This document shows, piece after piece, positions 19,234 to 28,451 of a stretch of 64,000 nucleotides of DNA. The position numbers and the translations under genes are program-made. The notes under the pieces are model-generated. The model had not been told where the DNA came from and did not search any database. It saw only the letters and a program-made list of their open reading frames with translations. The DNA is from Synechocystis salina LEGE 00031 (GTDB lineage: Bacteria > Cyanobacteriota > Cyanobacteriia > Cyanobacteriales > Microcystaceae). Each line of letters starts with the position of its first letter. Position 1 is the stretch's first letter. The stretch lies in assembly GCF_015207985.1 (NCBI RefSeq), contig NZ_JADEVV010000007.1:40537-104536 (forward strand), in the 5' to 3' direction.

Positions 19234-20283
19234 TTATTTTGCATATAACTGCAGTCGATGCCATTGTTGTTTGACTAGGCCGTCATCAATGAGCTTTTCT
19301 GCTGTGGCGATCGCCGTTTCCAGATTGGGGGCATCTGTATGTTGCCAGAGGTAAAAAGCACTGTTCCAAATTAAAGCTGGCCGCAGGGGGGTTTGTTCCC
19401 CGCTCAAAGTAGCCTGGGCCAAGTCAAGATAATCGGCCAAATCAGTCCAGACTGGATTTTTTCCCCCTAGACCAAAATCGGCGGCGTGGAGCCGCAAACG
19501 GGCGAGGGAATCTTCAGCTTTGGTTAAGTCGTACAGACCAATGATGGCAGTGCGCTCCTGGGGCAAATCACAACTCCCTTCCAACCCCTTAACCGTGGTG
19601 AACGCAGGGACGCCCCGCTGGCTGAGAGCCTCGGCAATCATATTTTCCGTTGGGGGATGGACAAATCCCGCCACCACATGGTGTTTCCCAGCATAGGGAA
19701 CCCAAATTAACTCCAGGGTTGCCAGGGGAGGGCGTTTGCCAATTTCTTCCCGGTAAATGACTAACTTCTGGGCCTCGGGAAAATATTTGGGCAGATAAAC
19801 AAAGCCCATATTAGTTTTTTCCAAAATATCCTGCATGGCCGCCAAGGATGGCGATCGCCAATCTATTCCAAGGCCTTGCCATAACTCCACCAGGGGAATT
19901 CCCTCCTTGGTGGGCATTCGATCACCGCCATGTTGAATGACGGGACAACCCGCCGTTGCCAACACTAGGGCTGTGAGGGGTCCCAAGGGGCAGGTACGAT
20001 CTCGACCATCGTAGGGTTGACTGAGCACAACTACCGTTTGCCCGGAGCTAAGGGCTGGAATTTTTGGTCCCCATTGCTCAAAGGCATCCAACATCCCTGC
20101 CAATTCAGTGCCGGTGGGGCGTTTAATGCGATGGGCAATCAAAAAAGCGCCGATCTGGGCCGGAGTCGCTTCCTGACTTAGCATCAGCTCCAGAGCTCGA
20201 CAAGCCTCCCCTCGACTCAAATTTTTGCTGGTATGGGGACCACTACCCACTTTTCTCAACAGCTCTCGAAATTCCTTGCTCAT
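19234..20283 (-). CDS. TrpD2-like glycosyltransferase family 3 protein
   Basis: A 349-residue relative of anthranilate phosphoribosyltransferase (TrpD), of the YbiB/TrpD2 branch. The helical N-terminal domain (LSRGEACRALELMLSQEATPAQIGAFLIAHRIKRPTGTEL-like region) is present. The glycine-rich anthranilate loop is replaced by VVLSQPYDGRDRTCPLGPL, and HGGDRMPTKEG follows. TrpD2 proteins in other bacteria bind nucleic acid rather than acting in tryptophan synthesis, so the reaction here is uncertain. It is upstream of nrtA on the same strand, separated by 135 bases. Confidence 0.8.
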   Translation of the reverse strand: MSKEFRELLRKVGSGPHTSKNLSRGEACRALELMLSQEATPAQIGAFLIAHRIKRPTGTELAGMLDAFEQWGPKIPALSSGQTVVVLSQPYDGRDRTCPLGPLTALVLATAGCPVIQHGGDRMPTKEGIPLVELWQGLGIDWRSPSLAAMQDILEKTNMGFVYLPKYFPEAQKLVIYREEIGKRPPLATLELIWVPYAGKHHVVAGFVHPPTENMIAEALSQRGVPAFTTVKGLEGSCDLPQERTAIIGLYDLTKAEDSLARLRLHAADFGLGGKNPVWTDLADYLDLAQATLSGEQTPLRPALIWNSAFYLWQHTDAPNLETAIATAEKLIDDGLVKQQWHRLQLYAK

Positions 20284-20471
20284 AGTTCCGCAAAAATGGG
20301 CAGTTTAAGTATGGCTTCGCAAAGATTTTTTATAACTTTTTGGCTAGGGAACAAAGGTGATTTTGGCTACCAATCAACTTGTGGACGCGAAAAAACAGAG
20401 TATTTACGTACAATGAAGGGGGACAGGTCTAAGCCCCCTCCTCTGTAATGTTGCTGCTTTTCAACTCGCCC

Positions 20472-21116
20472 ATGGCCCTCAAACTTTATTTTCTGCGCCA
20501 CGCACAAACCGCCTACAGCGCCACCGGAGGCTATTGCGGTACCCCGGAAAATGACCCCGGCTTGACCCCAGAAGGAGTTTTAATGGCCAAGGAATTTGCC
20601 GAGGCCTACGCCCAACACCCTTGGCAGGCAGTCTATGTCAGTCCGTTGCAGCGGGCCCGACAAACAGCCAAACCCCTGTGCGATCGCCTGGGCATTGAAA
20701 TGCAAATCCGCCCTGGCCTAAGGGAAGTGGCCTATGGGGAATGGGAAGGACTCCACCCGGACGAGGTCTATCAACGGGACCACGACCTTTATATGCAATG
20801 GCTCACCGATCCCGCCTGGAACTCCCCGCCGGGAGGGGAAAGGGGCATTGACATTGCCCGCAGGAGCACTAGGGTGCTAGAGGAAATTGAGGACCGCTTC
20901 GAGGATGGCAATGTGTTATTGGTTTCCCACAAAGCTACCATCCGCATCCTACTCTGCTGTCTATTGGGCATCGATGTGGGTCGTTACCGAGACCGTTTTG
21001 CCATGCCCGTCACCGGACTGAGCGTGGTGGAATTATCCTCCCGGGGACCGCTATTCCACTGTATTGCGGAACGCTCCCACCTTAGTCCCTATTTGCGCAG
21101 TTTACCCAGCACCTAG
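20472..21116 (+). CDS. Histidine phosphatase (phosphoglycerate mutase-like) family protein
   Basis: A 214-residue protein with the histidine phosphatase fold. The catalytic RHAQT motif is near the N-terminus (LYFLRHAQTA), followed by SPLQRARQTA, the acid residue region REVAYGEWEG, and the second catalytic histidine in LLVSHKATIRILLCCLLG. The substrate is unknown; relatives include sugar phosphatases and cobalamin-pathway phosphatases. I used ATG 20472 because the family starts just before the first strand; ATG 20448 is possible. Its stop overlaps the convergent RlpA-like gene by four bases. Confidence 0.88.
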   Translation: MALKLYFLRHAQTAYSATGGYCGTPENDPGLTPEGVLMAKEFAEAYAQHPWQAVYVSPLQRARQTAKPLCDRLGIEMQIRPGLREVAYGEWEGLHPDEVYQRDHDLYMQWLTDPAWNSPPGGERGIDIARRSTRVLEEIEDRFEDGNVLLVSHKATIRILLCCLLGIDVGRYRDRFAMPVTGLSVVELSSRGPLFHCIAERSHLSPYLRSLPST

Positions 21117-21436
21117 AGACGGGTAATGCTCACGGGAACCCGGCCTTTGCGGGGATTAGCAATTTGTTGAAATGCCGCACGACTGAGGTCGATGGAGCAA
21201 TTGCAACGGTCACTCACCGTCACTACGACCGATTTTCCCGTGCGACGATTGGTCACCCTAACTCTGGTGCCTAGGGGCAGACTGGGATGGGCCGCCACCA
21301 TGCGACCGTGGTTGTAGACCTGGCCGTTGGCCATCTTCCGCCCTACAAATTGATTGCCATAGAAAGTGGCGGATTGGGCCAGCACTGGCAAGGGCAATAC
21401 CAAGGGAATTAGTAGGCTAGCAAACAAAAAGCGCAA
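21113..21436 (-). CDS. RlpA-like double-psi beta-barrel protein, exported
   Basis: A small secreted protein of the RlpA/DPBB type, a family linked to peptidoglycan cleavage and septal rings. After a signal peptide (MRFLFASLLIPLVLPLPVLAQ if started at TTG 21436), the mature part contains SATFYGNQFVGRKMANGQVYN, HPSLPLGTRVRVTNR and VSDRCNCSIDLSRAAF, all typical of RlpA. No ATG is available in frame upstream. TTG 21436 preceded by AAAGAGG (21446-21452) gives a perfect signal peptide, so I favour it. A TTG at 21523 is the longest possibility. It is just downstream of ftsZ on the same strand. Confidence 0.82.
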   Translation of the reverse strand: MRFLFASLLIPLVLPLPVLAQSATFYGNQFVGRKMANGQVYNHGRMVAAHPSLPLGTRVRVTNRRTGKSVVVTVSDRCNCSIDLSRAAFQQIANPRKGRVPVSITRL

Positions 21437-21445
21437 ATCAATCAA

Positions 21446-21452
21446 CCTCTTT
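21446..21452 (-). promoter_or_regulatory. Ribosome-binding site deciding the TTG start of the RlpA-like gene
   Basis: AAAGAGG on the minus strand lies nine bases before TTG 21436. Translation from there begins directly with a signal peptide, whereas the longer frame would bury that peptide behind 29 residues. Confidence 0.5.
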
Positions 21453-21541
21453 AGCTTGAAACAACAATTCGAGGTTAACAGTGTAGCCCAGGAAACTTCC
21501 TTGGTCAAATTAGGTGGCTCCAACCAGCAATTTCGGGGAAC

Positions 21542-22834
21542 CTAACGGCGGGGAAAACGTCGCTTCTGGAGAAAATCAGGAATATCTAACTCGGGGGCCA
21601 TGGGGATTTCCCCTAGGGGATCTTCCGGAGCAGTTGTTGATTCCACCTTCTCTACTCCGGCCGGTGGGCCACTGATAGTGCTTTTACTGACGGTTTTTGC
21701 CTGGGGTTTTTCCTTTTCACCGTTGAAGCCCGTGGCAATGACGGTAATTCTCATTTCTCCTTGCAGGCGATCGTCAATCACCGCCCCAAAGATAATATTG
21801 GCATCGGCATCCACCACTTCATAGATAATCTCTGCGGCAACATTGACTTCGTGGAGGGTCAAATCCGTCCCACCGGTGACATTAAATACCACCCCTTTGG
21901 CTCCCTGGATGGAAGATTCCAACAGAGGAGAAGAGATGGCGGCAGTGGCCGCTTCCTTAGCCCTGGATTTACCAGAGCCCACCCCAATGCCCATTAACGC
22001 TGAGCCCGCATCGGCCATCACAGCCCGCACGTCAGCAAAGTCCACATTCACCAAACCTGGGATGATGATGATGTCTGAAATGCCCTGTACCCCCTGGCGG
22101 AGAATGTCGTCAGCCACGCGGAAAGCTTCCTGGAGAGGAGTTTCGGCAGGGATAACTGACAGCAGTTGGTTATTGGGAATCACAATCAGGGTATCAACCC
22201 GGGACTGGAGAGCACTAATACCTTCCTCCGCCTGTTTCGCCCGCCGTCGGCCTTCAAAAGTAAAAGGACGGGTGACAATGCCCACCGTCAAACAGCCCAT
22301 TTCCTTAGCGACTTCCGCCACAATGGGGGCCGCCCCAGTACCAGTGCCGCCGCCCATGCCAGCGGTGATAAAGACTAAATCCGTGCCTTCAAGGGAACGG
22401 GCAATTTCATCTCGGGATTCCTCCGCCGCTTTTTGCCCGATCGCCGGATTACCACCGGCCCCCAAACCGCGGGTGAGTTTCTGGCCAATCTGAATTCGAT
22501 CCGGGGCTGTTGTATTGGTTAAGGCCTGGGAATCGGTATTAATTGCCCAAAAGTCAATGCCTGTCACCCCACTGGCAATCATACGGTTGACGGCATTGCA
22601 ACCGCCTCCCCCAACTCCGATCACTTTAATTTTGGCAATGTTACTAGGCACAATCTGATCCCTTTTTAGGCTAGGACTAGGGCTGGCAAAAGCGGGCGCT
22701 TCTACCACAGCCTCCAACGGTTCATTTTCAACGATGGAGGACGAAAATAAGTCATCTAACCCCTCCGTCCCATCATCGAGACCACTACCGGTGAAACCTA
22801 TGTTGTTTAGAGGTAAATCATTATTGAGCGTCAT
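21542..22834 (-). CDS. ftsZ: Cell division protein FtsZ
   Basis: The tubulin-like GTPase that forms the cytokinetic Z-ring. In 430 residues it shows an N-terminal extension of about 65 residues, then [17 protein letters not shown], the tubulin signature [10 protein letters not shown] and the T7-loop region [13 protein letters not shown] variable linker (about 385-415) and the conserved C-terminal peptide region ([12 protein letters not shown]) follow; this tail would contact membrane tethers and regulators. It is downstream of ftsQ on the same strand. The 248-base gap between them probably holds its own promoter. Confidence 0.98.
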   Translation of the reverse strand: MTLNNDLPLNNIGFTGSGLDDGTEGLDDLFSSSIVENEPLEAVVEAPAFASPSPSLKRDQIVPSNIAKIKVIGVGGGGCNAVNRMIASGVTGIDFWAINTDSQALTNTTAPDRIQIGQKLTRGLGAGGNPAIGQKAAEESRDEIARSLEGTDLVFITAGMGGGTGTGAAPIVAEVAKEMGCLTVGIVTRPFTFEGRRRAKQAEEGISALQSRVDTLIVIPNNQLLSVIPAETPLQEAFRVADDILRQGVQGISDIIIIPGLVNVDFADVRAVMADAGSALMGIGVGSGKSRAKEAATAAISSPLLESSIQGAKGVVFNVTGGTDLTLHEVNVAAEIIYEVVDADANIIFGAVIDDRLQGEMRITVIATGFNGEKEKPQAKTVSKSTISGPPAGVEKVESTTAPEDPLGEIPMAPELDIPDFLQKRRFPRR

Positions 22835-23082
22835 TGCAGGGGGGAAGTATTAGGGGATCAAAATGGGCAATTCTTAAGGCGCAAAAGCAACCACAGGGAG
22901 AAGAAAGCTTCCGAGGCAGCAGGGTATTGAAGCCTTTTTACGACGACAGAGACCCCCTCGCCCAAGCACAAATCCCAGCGGTCTATCGTCCCTACACTAG
23001 GCATATTGAGCAAATTTGTCAATGTGAATCTGAGCTTTTTTCCCATGCCTAGGGAGAATGACTAAGGTGGAGAGTAGAAATG

Positions 23083-23892
23083 TTAAGGCTTGTTGACGGC
23101 GGCTTTTTCCTTGGGGGCTTGGGGACGAAGTTGGATACTGGGACTGTCTGGATTAGTTAGATCAATAAATAGTAAACGCTCCTTGGGCACCCGACTGGGT
23201 AAATTCTGCATTTTTTCTAAAACCTGCACCTGTTGCTCGAAGCGAGAAAGGTCGGAACCGAGGAAAACCAACCCCAAATCCGTCGTCAAACTGATGTTAC
23301 TGGGGTTGTTGCCATTAATAATCCGAATATTGACAGGGGACTTTTTAATCTGGATTTGATGGGTCTGCCAAAAACTGCGGTATTGGGGACCATAGCCCAA
23401 AAACTGTGGGGTTTGGGGCAAAGTTTTTCTGATAGCCTGGCCGTAGAGGTTGGCCGGAATATAATTTCCCTCCTCGTCTAAATAGCCCAGACCTTGATCT
23501 GCCACGGCGATCGCCACGGGTTGTCGTTCCTGTACCGCCACATTTACCTGGGCCGGAAACAACTGCCTTGTCACTTCTACTCTGAGGAGGGCTGGATTTT
23601 TGGTCAATTCATCTCCTAAGGCCTGGGTGGAAAGTTGCCAAATCGCCTGGGGGTATGCAAGGTCTAGATTTTTATATAACGTTTCCCGTCCAACTAGTTT
23701 ATTGCCCACAAATTCCACTTGGCGATCGGAGCGAATGGACCATTCGGGCCAGCTCATTACCCAGATCATGCCCCCGGTCAAACCACACACACACACAAAC
23801 TGCCAACAGGACCGTAGACGTCTCCAACGCCTCTGCCACATCAGTTGTTCCCGGCGATTTTTCAGGGAGTCAGACACAACTAAATCCGTCAT
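23083..23892 (-). CDS. ftsQ: Cell division protein FtsQ (POTRA domain)
   Basis: A 269-residue bitopic membrane protein of the divisome. A basic cytoplasmic stretch (WQRRWRRLRS) precedes one membrane helix (about 31-49), then a POTRA domain beginning VEFVGNKLVGRETLY and containing LRVEVTRQLFPAQVNVAVQERQPVA, followed by the FtsQ beta-domain. It lies upstream of ftsZ in the same orientation, a common cyanobacterial arrangement. The start is ATG at 23892. Confidence 0.9.
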   Translation of the reverse strand: MTDLVVSDSLKNRREQLMWQRRWRRLRSCWQFVCVCGLTGGMIWVMSWPEWSIRSDRQVEFVGNKLVGRETLYKNLDLAYPQAIWQLSTQALGDELTKNPALLRVEVTRQLFPAQVNVAVQERQPVAIAVADQGLGYLDEEGNYIPANLYGQAIRKTLPQTPQFLGYGPQYRSFWQTHQIQIKKSPVNIRIINGNNPSNISLTTDLGLVFLGSDLSRFEQQVQVLEKMQNLPSRVPKERLLFIDLTNPDSPSIQLRPQAPKEKAAVNKP

Positions 23893-24006
23893 GGGAGTTC
23901 AATAACCATCATCACTGAAATGTTATAACCTAGGAATCAAGGACTCTAAGGACTTCCCCAGAGTTTATTTTCTTAATCAATCTTCACCAACTGTCCGGCA
24001 TATCCC

Positions 24007-25278
24007 ATGTTTAAACAAAAGCGCAGTCTGATTTTGGGAACTACAGCTCTGTTACTCACAACGGTAGCGGTGACTGGAATTGGGTTGCGATTGGCCCGCT
24101 CCCAGGGTTACTTGCAGGACAACCCGAAGGAGTTGGTGGACGAAGTTTGGCAGATTGTCAACCGCACCTATGTAGATGGTACTTTCAACGGTGAGGATTG
24201 GGTAGCTGTTCGCCAAGATTATCTCAAGCGGGAATACAACAACCAAGAAGAAGCCTACACAGCTATCCGGGAAATGCTGGAGAAGCTGAACGATCCCTAT
24301 ACTCGCTTCATGTCCCCCGATGAATTCCAGTCGATGCGCATCGATACTTCCGGGGAATTAACCGGGGTAGGGATTCAGATTACCCAAGACCAGGATACGA
24401 AGAAAATTGTGGTGGTGGCGCCCATTGAAGATACCCCTGCCTACAACGCTGGCATTCTCTCTAAAGATGTAATTACCAAAATTGATGGTAAATCCACTGA
24501 TGGCATGGAAGTGGACGACGCGGTTAAATTGATCCGGGGTAAACCAGGCACTAGTGTGGTCCTCACCATTGAACGGGAAGGCCAGGCAATTGAATATCCC
24601 CTAACCCGGACTTTGATCGAAATTCACCCAGTACGGGCCCAAGTAGAAGACATTAATGGTGCCAAGGTGGGTTATATCCGTTTAAATCAGTTCAGCGCCC
24701 AAGCTTCAGAAGAAATGCGTCAAGCGGTGCAAAAGTTGGAGAAAGACAATGTAATCGGTTACATTTTCGACCTCCGTTCCAATCCAGGGGGCTTACTCTA
24801 CTCCAGTGTGGACATCGCCCGCATTTGGCTGGATGAGGGAGGTATTGTCTCCACTGTCGATCGCCGAGGGGAAGTGGAACAACAAAGTGCGAATAAACGG
24901 CAGTTGAGTAACCGTCCCTTGGTGGTGTTAGTGGATGGTGGTTCCGCCAGTGCCAGTGAAATCGTCTCCGGAGCGCTACAGGACAATCAACGGGCGGTCA
25001 TTGTGGGCACAAAAACCTTCGGTAAGGGGCTGGTGCAATCGGTGCGAGAACTAGGGGATGGCTCGGGTATGGCAGTGACGATCGCCAAATATTTGACTCC
25101 CAACGGCCGGGACATTAATAAACATGGCATTGACCCCGATGTGGAAGTGGAACTAACCGACGCCCAGCGCAAAGAGCTACAGCAAAACCGGGAAAAGGTA
25201 GGTACCCTAGAAGACCCGCAATTTGCCAAAGCCTATGAAGTGTTGATGCAACAGGTCAACAAAACCGCTTCTAAGTAA
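24007..25278 (+). CDS. Carboxyl-terminal processing protease (S41 family, CtpA/B/C type)
   Basis: A 423-residue serine protease of the tail-specific/CTP family. It has an N-terminal signal or anchor sequence (about 8-28), a PDZ domain (about 100-185, with GVGIQITQD and AYNAGILSKDVI) and the S41 catalytic domain. The nucleophilic Ser is in VDGGSASASEI, and the general-base Lys is in GTKTFGKGLVQ. Synechocystis has several paralogues; CtpA matures the D1 protein. Which paralogue this is I infer from location as the ctpC/prc type, without certainty. Confidence 0.93.
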   Translation: MFKQKRSLILGTTALLLTTVAVTGIGLRLARSQGYLQDNPKELVDEVWQIVNRTYVDGTFNGEDWVAVRQDYLKREYNNQEEAYTAIREMLEKLNDPYTRFMSPDEFQSMRIDTSGELTGVGIQITQDQDTKKIVVVAPIEDTPAYNAGILSKDVITKIDGKSTDGMEVDDAVKLIRGKPGTSVVLTIEREGQAIEYPLTRTLIEIHPVRAQVEDINGAKVGYIRLNQFSAQASEEMRQAVQKLEKDNVIGYIFDLRSNPGGLLYSSVDIARIWLDEGGIVSTVDRRGEVEQQSANKRQLSNRPLVVLVDGGSASASEIVSGALQDNQRAVIVGTKTFGKGLVQSVRELGDGSGMAVTIAKYLTPNGRDINKHGIDPDVEVELTDAQRKELQQNREKVGTLEDPQFAKAYEVLMQQVNKTASK

Positions 25279-25323
25279 GTAGGTTGAATGATAAGCTCGT
25301 GAAATTCCACCTGGCAGAAGTCT

Positions 25324-26010
25324 ATGGTTCAACTTCCCCTGGTTCCCCTCGACTTTCCCGATTTATATCCGGAATCCGACGGTAAACCCATGGCTGATAA
25401 TACTCTGCAGTACCATTGGATTGTCCGTTTGGTGACCAATCTCAAACACTTATTTCAGGGAAAAACAGTCTTTGTGGCCGGGGATTTACTCTGGTATCCA
25501 GAAAAAGTGACATCTCCCCCCTCTCCCTGCCAGGCTCCCGATGCCATGGTAGTTTTGGGGCGGCCTGACGGCGAGCGACGCAGTTACAAACAATGGGAAG
25601 AGGACAATGTTGCCCCCCAAGTGGTGTTTGAAATTCTTTCTGAGAGCAACAGTGCCAGGGAAATGCTCCACAAACAAACTTTTTATCGGCGCTACGGGGT
25701 ATTAGAACTTTTCTTTTACGATCCAGAGTCCCACGACTTTTGGGGGCAGGTGCGTTCCCATGCAGATGCGGAATTTGAAACCATTACCCCCCTCAATTTT
25801 CCCTGGACTTCCCCTATCTTGGGAGTTCGTTTTGAGATGTTTGCCGATGGTTTGAAACTTTTTTTTCCCGATGGGGAGCCATTTAAAGATCCGGAAACCC
25901 TTTTTGAGGAAAGGGATAGAGCTAAACAAGCACTGGATCAAGCGGAGCAAGAACGGGATCGAGCCTTTGCTAAATTGCGGGAATTGGGTATTGATCCTTC
26001 TACGCTGTGA
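25324..26010 (+). CDS. Uma2 family (DUF820) nuclease-fold protein with coiled-coil tail
   Basis: A 228-residue paralogue of the protein at 712-1353. Shared features include YPESDGKPMADNTLQYHWIV, the VFVAGDLLWYP strand, CQAPDAMVVLGRP, SYKQWEEDN and QVVFEILSESN. The C-terminus is a charged probable coiled coil (FEERDRAKQALDQAEQERDRA) ending in FAKLRELGIDP. Nuclease activity is expected from the fold but unproven. It follows the protease gene by 45 bases on the same strand. Confidence 0.8.
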   Translation: MVQLPLVPLDFPDLYPESDGKPMADNTLQYHWIVRLVTNLKHLFQGKTVFVAGDLLWYPEKVTSPPSPCQAPDAMVVLGRPDGERRSYKQWEEDNVAPQVVFEILSESNSAREMLHKQTFYRRYGVLELFFYDPESHDFWGQVRSHADAEFETITPLNFPWTSPILGVRFEMFADGLKLFFPDGEPFKDPETLFEERDRAKQALDQAEQERDRAFAKLRELGIDPSTL

Positions 26011-26123
26011 AGAAATGAATCGATAAAGATTATTAGCCAGTGTTTAAACCCTGATCGTTTAGTAGTTAGTCAAACAGGTCGTGGAAAAGATGGAGGGTTT
26101 TAGTTCGACTTTCTCCAGATTAC

Positions 26124-27026
26124 CTAGATTTTTTCTGCCCAGCGTAATTTGGCGGAGCGAGCCCGGGGATTTTCCATTTGTTCTTCTTCCCCAGGAATAA
26201 TGGGTTTTTTGGTCAACACCCGCAGATTTTCCGCTTCCCGAAAACGGTGTTTGACAATGCGGTCTTCCAAACTGTGGAAACTAATTATGCCTAACTTTCC
26301 GCCGGTTTTGAGCCAATGGGGAGCCTGGGCAATGAATGTTTCCAGGGAACCCAATTCATCGTTGACGGCAATACGTAAACCCTGGAAAGTTCTGGTGGCG
26401 GGATGGATACGGCCATGGCGATATTTCCCCGGCACCCAACGGGCGATCGCCTCGGCTAAGTCGGTAGTGGTTTGAAAGGGGCGCTGTTCGACAATCTGTC
26501 GAGCAATACGTCGGGAAAGCCGTTCTTCGCCGTATTCATAGAAAATGCGGGCTAAATCCTTTTCGGACCAATGGTTAATAATTTCAGCAGCGGTCAGATC
26601 CTGGCTTTGATCCATGCGCATATCCAAGGGGGCAGTGTGGCGAAAACTAAAGCCCCGATCGCCTTGGTCAAGTTGGGGAGAGCTTACGCCTAAATCGGCA
26701 ATGATGCCGTCAAATTGGTCTGGTCGCCCAGGAAAATCAGCAAAGTTTCCGTGCCAAGTGTTAATTGTTATGCCCTCTCGATCCGTAACTAGGGGTTCCA
26801 AACGTTGTACGGCAGCGGCGATCGCCTGGGTGTCCCGGTCGATCATAGTCAGGGAGAGGGGAATGCCCAATTTGAGCAACTTTTCACTGTGGCCCCCAGC
26901 TCCCACGGTGGCATCAAGGTAATGACCTCCGGGCTTTGGCGCCAATCCTTCCACCAGGGCCGTGGGCAAAACGCTAATGTGGTGAAAGCCTTCTGTAACA
27001 GTCTTTTCTAAATTAATTCCTTCCAT
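26124..27026 (-). CDS. rsmH: 16S rRNA (cytosine1402-N4)-methyltransferase RsmH
   Basis: Methylates C1402 of 16S rRNA. The 300-residue protein begins [10 protein letters not shown] and has [15 protein letters not shown], the SAM-binding [37 protein letters not shown], and the C-terminal [15 protein letters not shown] signature. The frame extends upstream to 27104, but those 26 residues are not family-like, and AAAGGAAAG precedes the ATG at 27026. It is divergent from the DUF4168 gene. Confidence 0.96.
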   Translation of the reverse strand: MEGINLEKTVTEGFHHISVLPTALVEGLAPKPGGHYLDATVGAGGHSEKLLKLGIPLSLTMIDRDTQAIAAAVQRLEPLVTDREGITINTWHGNFADFPGRPDQFDGIIADLGVSSPQLDQGDRGFSFRHTAPLDMRMDQSQDLTAAEIINHWSEKDLARIFYEYGEERLSRRIARQIVEQRPFQTTTDLAEAIARWVPGKYRHGRIHPATRTFQGLRIAVNDELGSLETFIAQAPHWLKTGGKLGIISFHSLEDRIVKHRFREAENLRVLTKKPIIPGEEEQMENPRARSAKLRWAEKI

Positions 27027-27173
27027 GGATTTGGCTTTCCTTTGAGCCCCCGCAAGATCCCGCTCTCCCAGGGTACCAGCCCCCACGGAACTTATCCCCG
27101 GCAAAGTAATTCAAACAGGAAATGCAAACCATTAGAATTTTGTCATCCTATTCACCCGAAAGCGACTAGGCGC

Positions 27174-27650
27174 ATGGTTATTAGCTCACGTCCCTTAAGC
27201 GGCTTGAACGGTGTTCTGAGTCGACTTTTTATTGCCAATACTCTCGCTTTCCTCGGTGTGTTCGGGGGAATGGTGCCGGAGGTGAGTTGGCAACCAACTG
27301 CCCTCGTCTTTCGTTGGTCAGCCTATTCCCAGGAATTTTCCCCCGATAGCATTAATCACTATGCAAAGGCGGTGTTGGCGATCGAAGTAGAACGAAAAAA
27401 GGCCTTCGAGGAAATTCAAACCCTCATTGGCCGGGTTCCGCCCCAACTTACCTGCACCAATCGGGACAGCATCCGTAAGTTACCCCGCAATGCCCAGGCG
27501 ATCGCCGTCAATTTCTGCAATCGTTCCAAACAAATTGCCGAAGAAAGTGGCCTCAAACCGGGGGAATTTAATCGCATCACCGAAGCGGCCAGGAATAACG
27601 CCAACCTTAAAGCCCAAATTCAAAGGGCAATTATTAATCTCCGCCGTTAA
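27174..27650 (+). CDS. DUF4168 family exported protein
   Basis: A 158-residue protein. An N-terminal hydrophobic stretch (about 14-35, LFIANTLAFLGVFGGM) looks like a signal sequence. The mature part matches DUF4168: FSPDSINHYAKAVLAIEVERKKAFEEI, then FCNRSKQIAEESGLKPGEFNRITEAA and a helical C-terminus. Function unknown. I chose ATG 27174; the frame is open to 27042, but that extension is basic and low in similarity and overlaps the promoter of rsmH. Confidence 0.75.
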   Translation: MVISSRPLSGLNGVLSRLFIANTLAFLGVFGGMVPEVSWQPTALVFRWSAYSQEFSPDSINHYAKAVLAIEVERKKAFEEIQTLIGRVPPQLTCTNRDSIRKLPRNAQAIAVNFCNRSKQIAEESGLKPGEFNRITEAARNNANLKAQIQRAIINLRR

Positions 27651-27801
27651 TGCCGGGGTCAAACTTTGGTTAGTTGTTTAGATTAGCTAAAATCGGTGAT
27701 CAACTAGTCAATTTTAGGCTCTAGTCGGGAAAAAAGCGTAAATTTGCCCATAAATTGCCGTTAATTTCACTTCAGTCCTGTAAATTCTGATTTAAGCCGC
27801 C

Positions 27802-28230
27802 ATGGTGATTTTTGATCGTCGCCTAGAAAAAGTCCCTGACGCCACCACTTGGGAAATCCCCCTCACCGCCGAGGAACGGAGTCGCACCCGTTATCGTTTT
27901 GACAAACTAGGTTTTCCTGCCCTATTTATCCAGTTACCTCGAGGCAGTTTTTTGCACCCAGGAGATTGCCTTGGTTCCCCCACCGGAGAAACCCTGGCCA
28001 TTCTGGCAGCGGCAGAACCCCTCCTCCATGTCACCAGCGGCGATCGCCTTACCCTCTTGAAGGCCGCCTATCATTTGGGTAATCGCCATGTGCCCCTGGA
28101 AGTGAACTTAGATTATTTAAGATTGGCGCCGGATCCGGTCTTGGCTGATATGCTCGGGAGTTTAGGAGTCAATGTGGAGGAAATAACCGCACCATTTTTT
28201 CCAGAACGGGGTGCTTTCCACCATCATTAG
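27802..28230 (+). CDS. ureE: Urease accessory protein UreE
   Basis: A nickel metallochaperone that delivers Ni to urease. The 142-residue protein has the N-terminal domain (VIFDRRLEKVP ... LTAEERSRTRYRF) and the C-terminal metal-binding domain (LLKAAYHLGNRHVPLEV). Its C-terminus ends in three histidines (AFHHH), a minimal form of the His-rich tail of longer UreE proteins. No other urease gene is in the window, matching the scattered urease genes of this cyanobacterial group. Confidence 0.93.
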   Translation: MVIFDRRLEKVPDATTWEIPLTAEERSRTRYRFDKLGFPALFIQLPRGSFLHPGDCLGSPTGETLAILAAAEPLLHVTSGDRLTLLKAAYHLGNRHVPLEVNLDYLRLAPDPVLADMLGSLGVNVEEITAPFFPERGAFHHH

Positions 28231-28451
28231 GGGAAAATTATCACTTGGCCCACGGGCTCTTAGCAATTTTGCCCAAGAAAATCAAGCCATTCGCTACAAT
28301 GTTTTCATGAAGTAAAGTAAACTGACTGGCAACAACATCCCGTTGACTTTTTCTTCTGCTGTTTTCCATGCTTTCGGTAACCTGATTAAGCGACCCCTAA
28401 ACCTTCCAGCTCCAGTTTTTTCCCTCTGACCACGGCGATCGCCAAACCAAA

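Noticed and set aside
22834..23052. Frames on both strands in the ftsZ-ftsQ gap
   Set aside because: Both are short, lack start signals and have unlikely composition; the gap more likely holds the ftsZ promoter.
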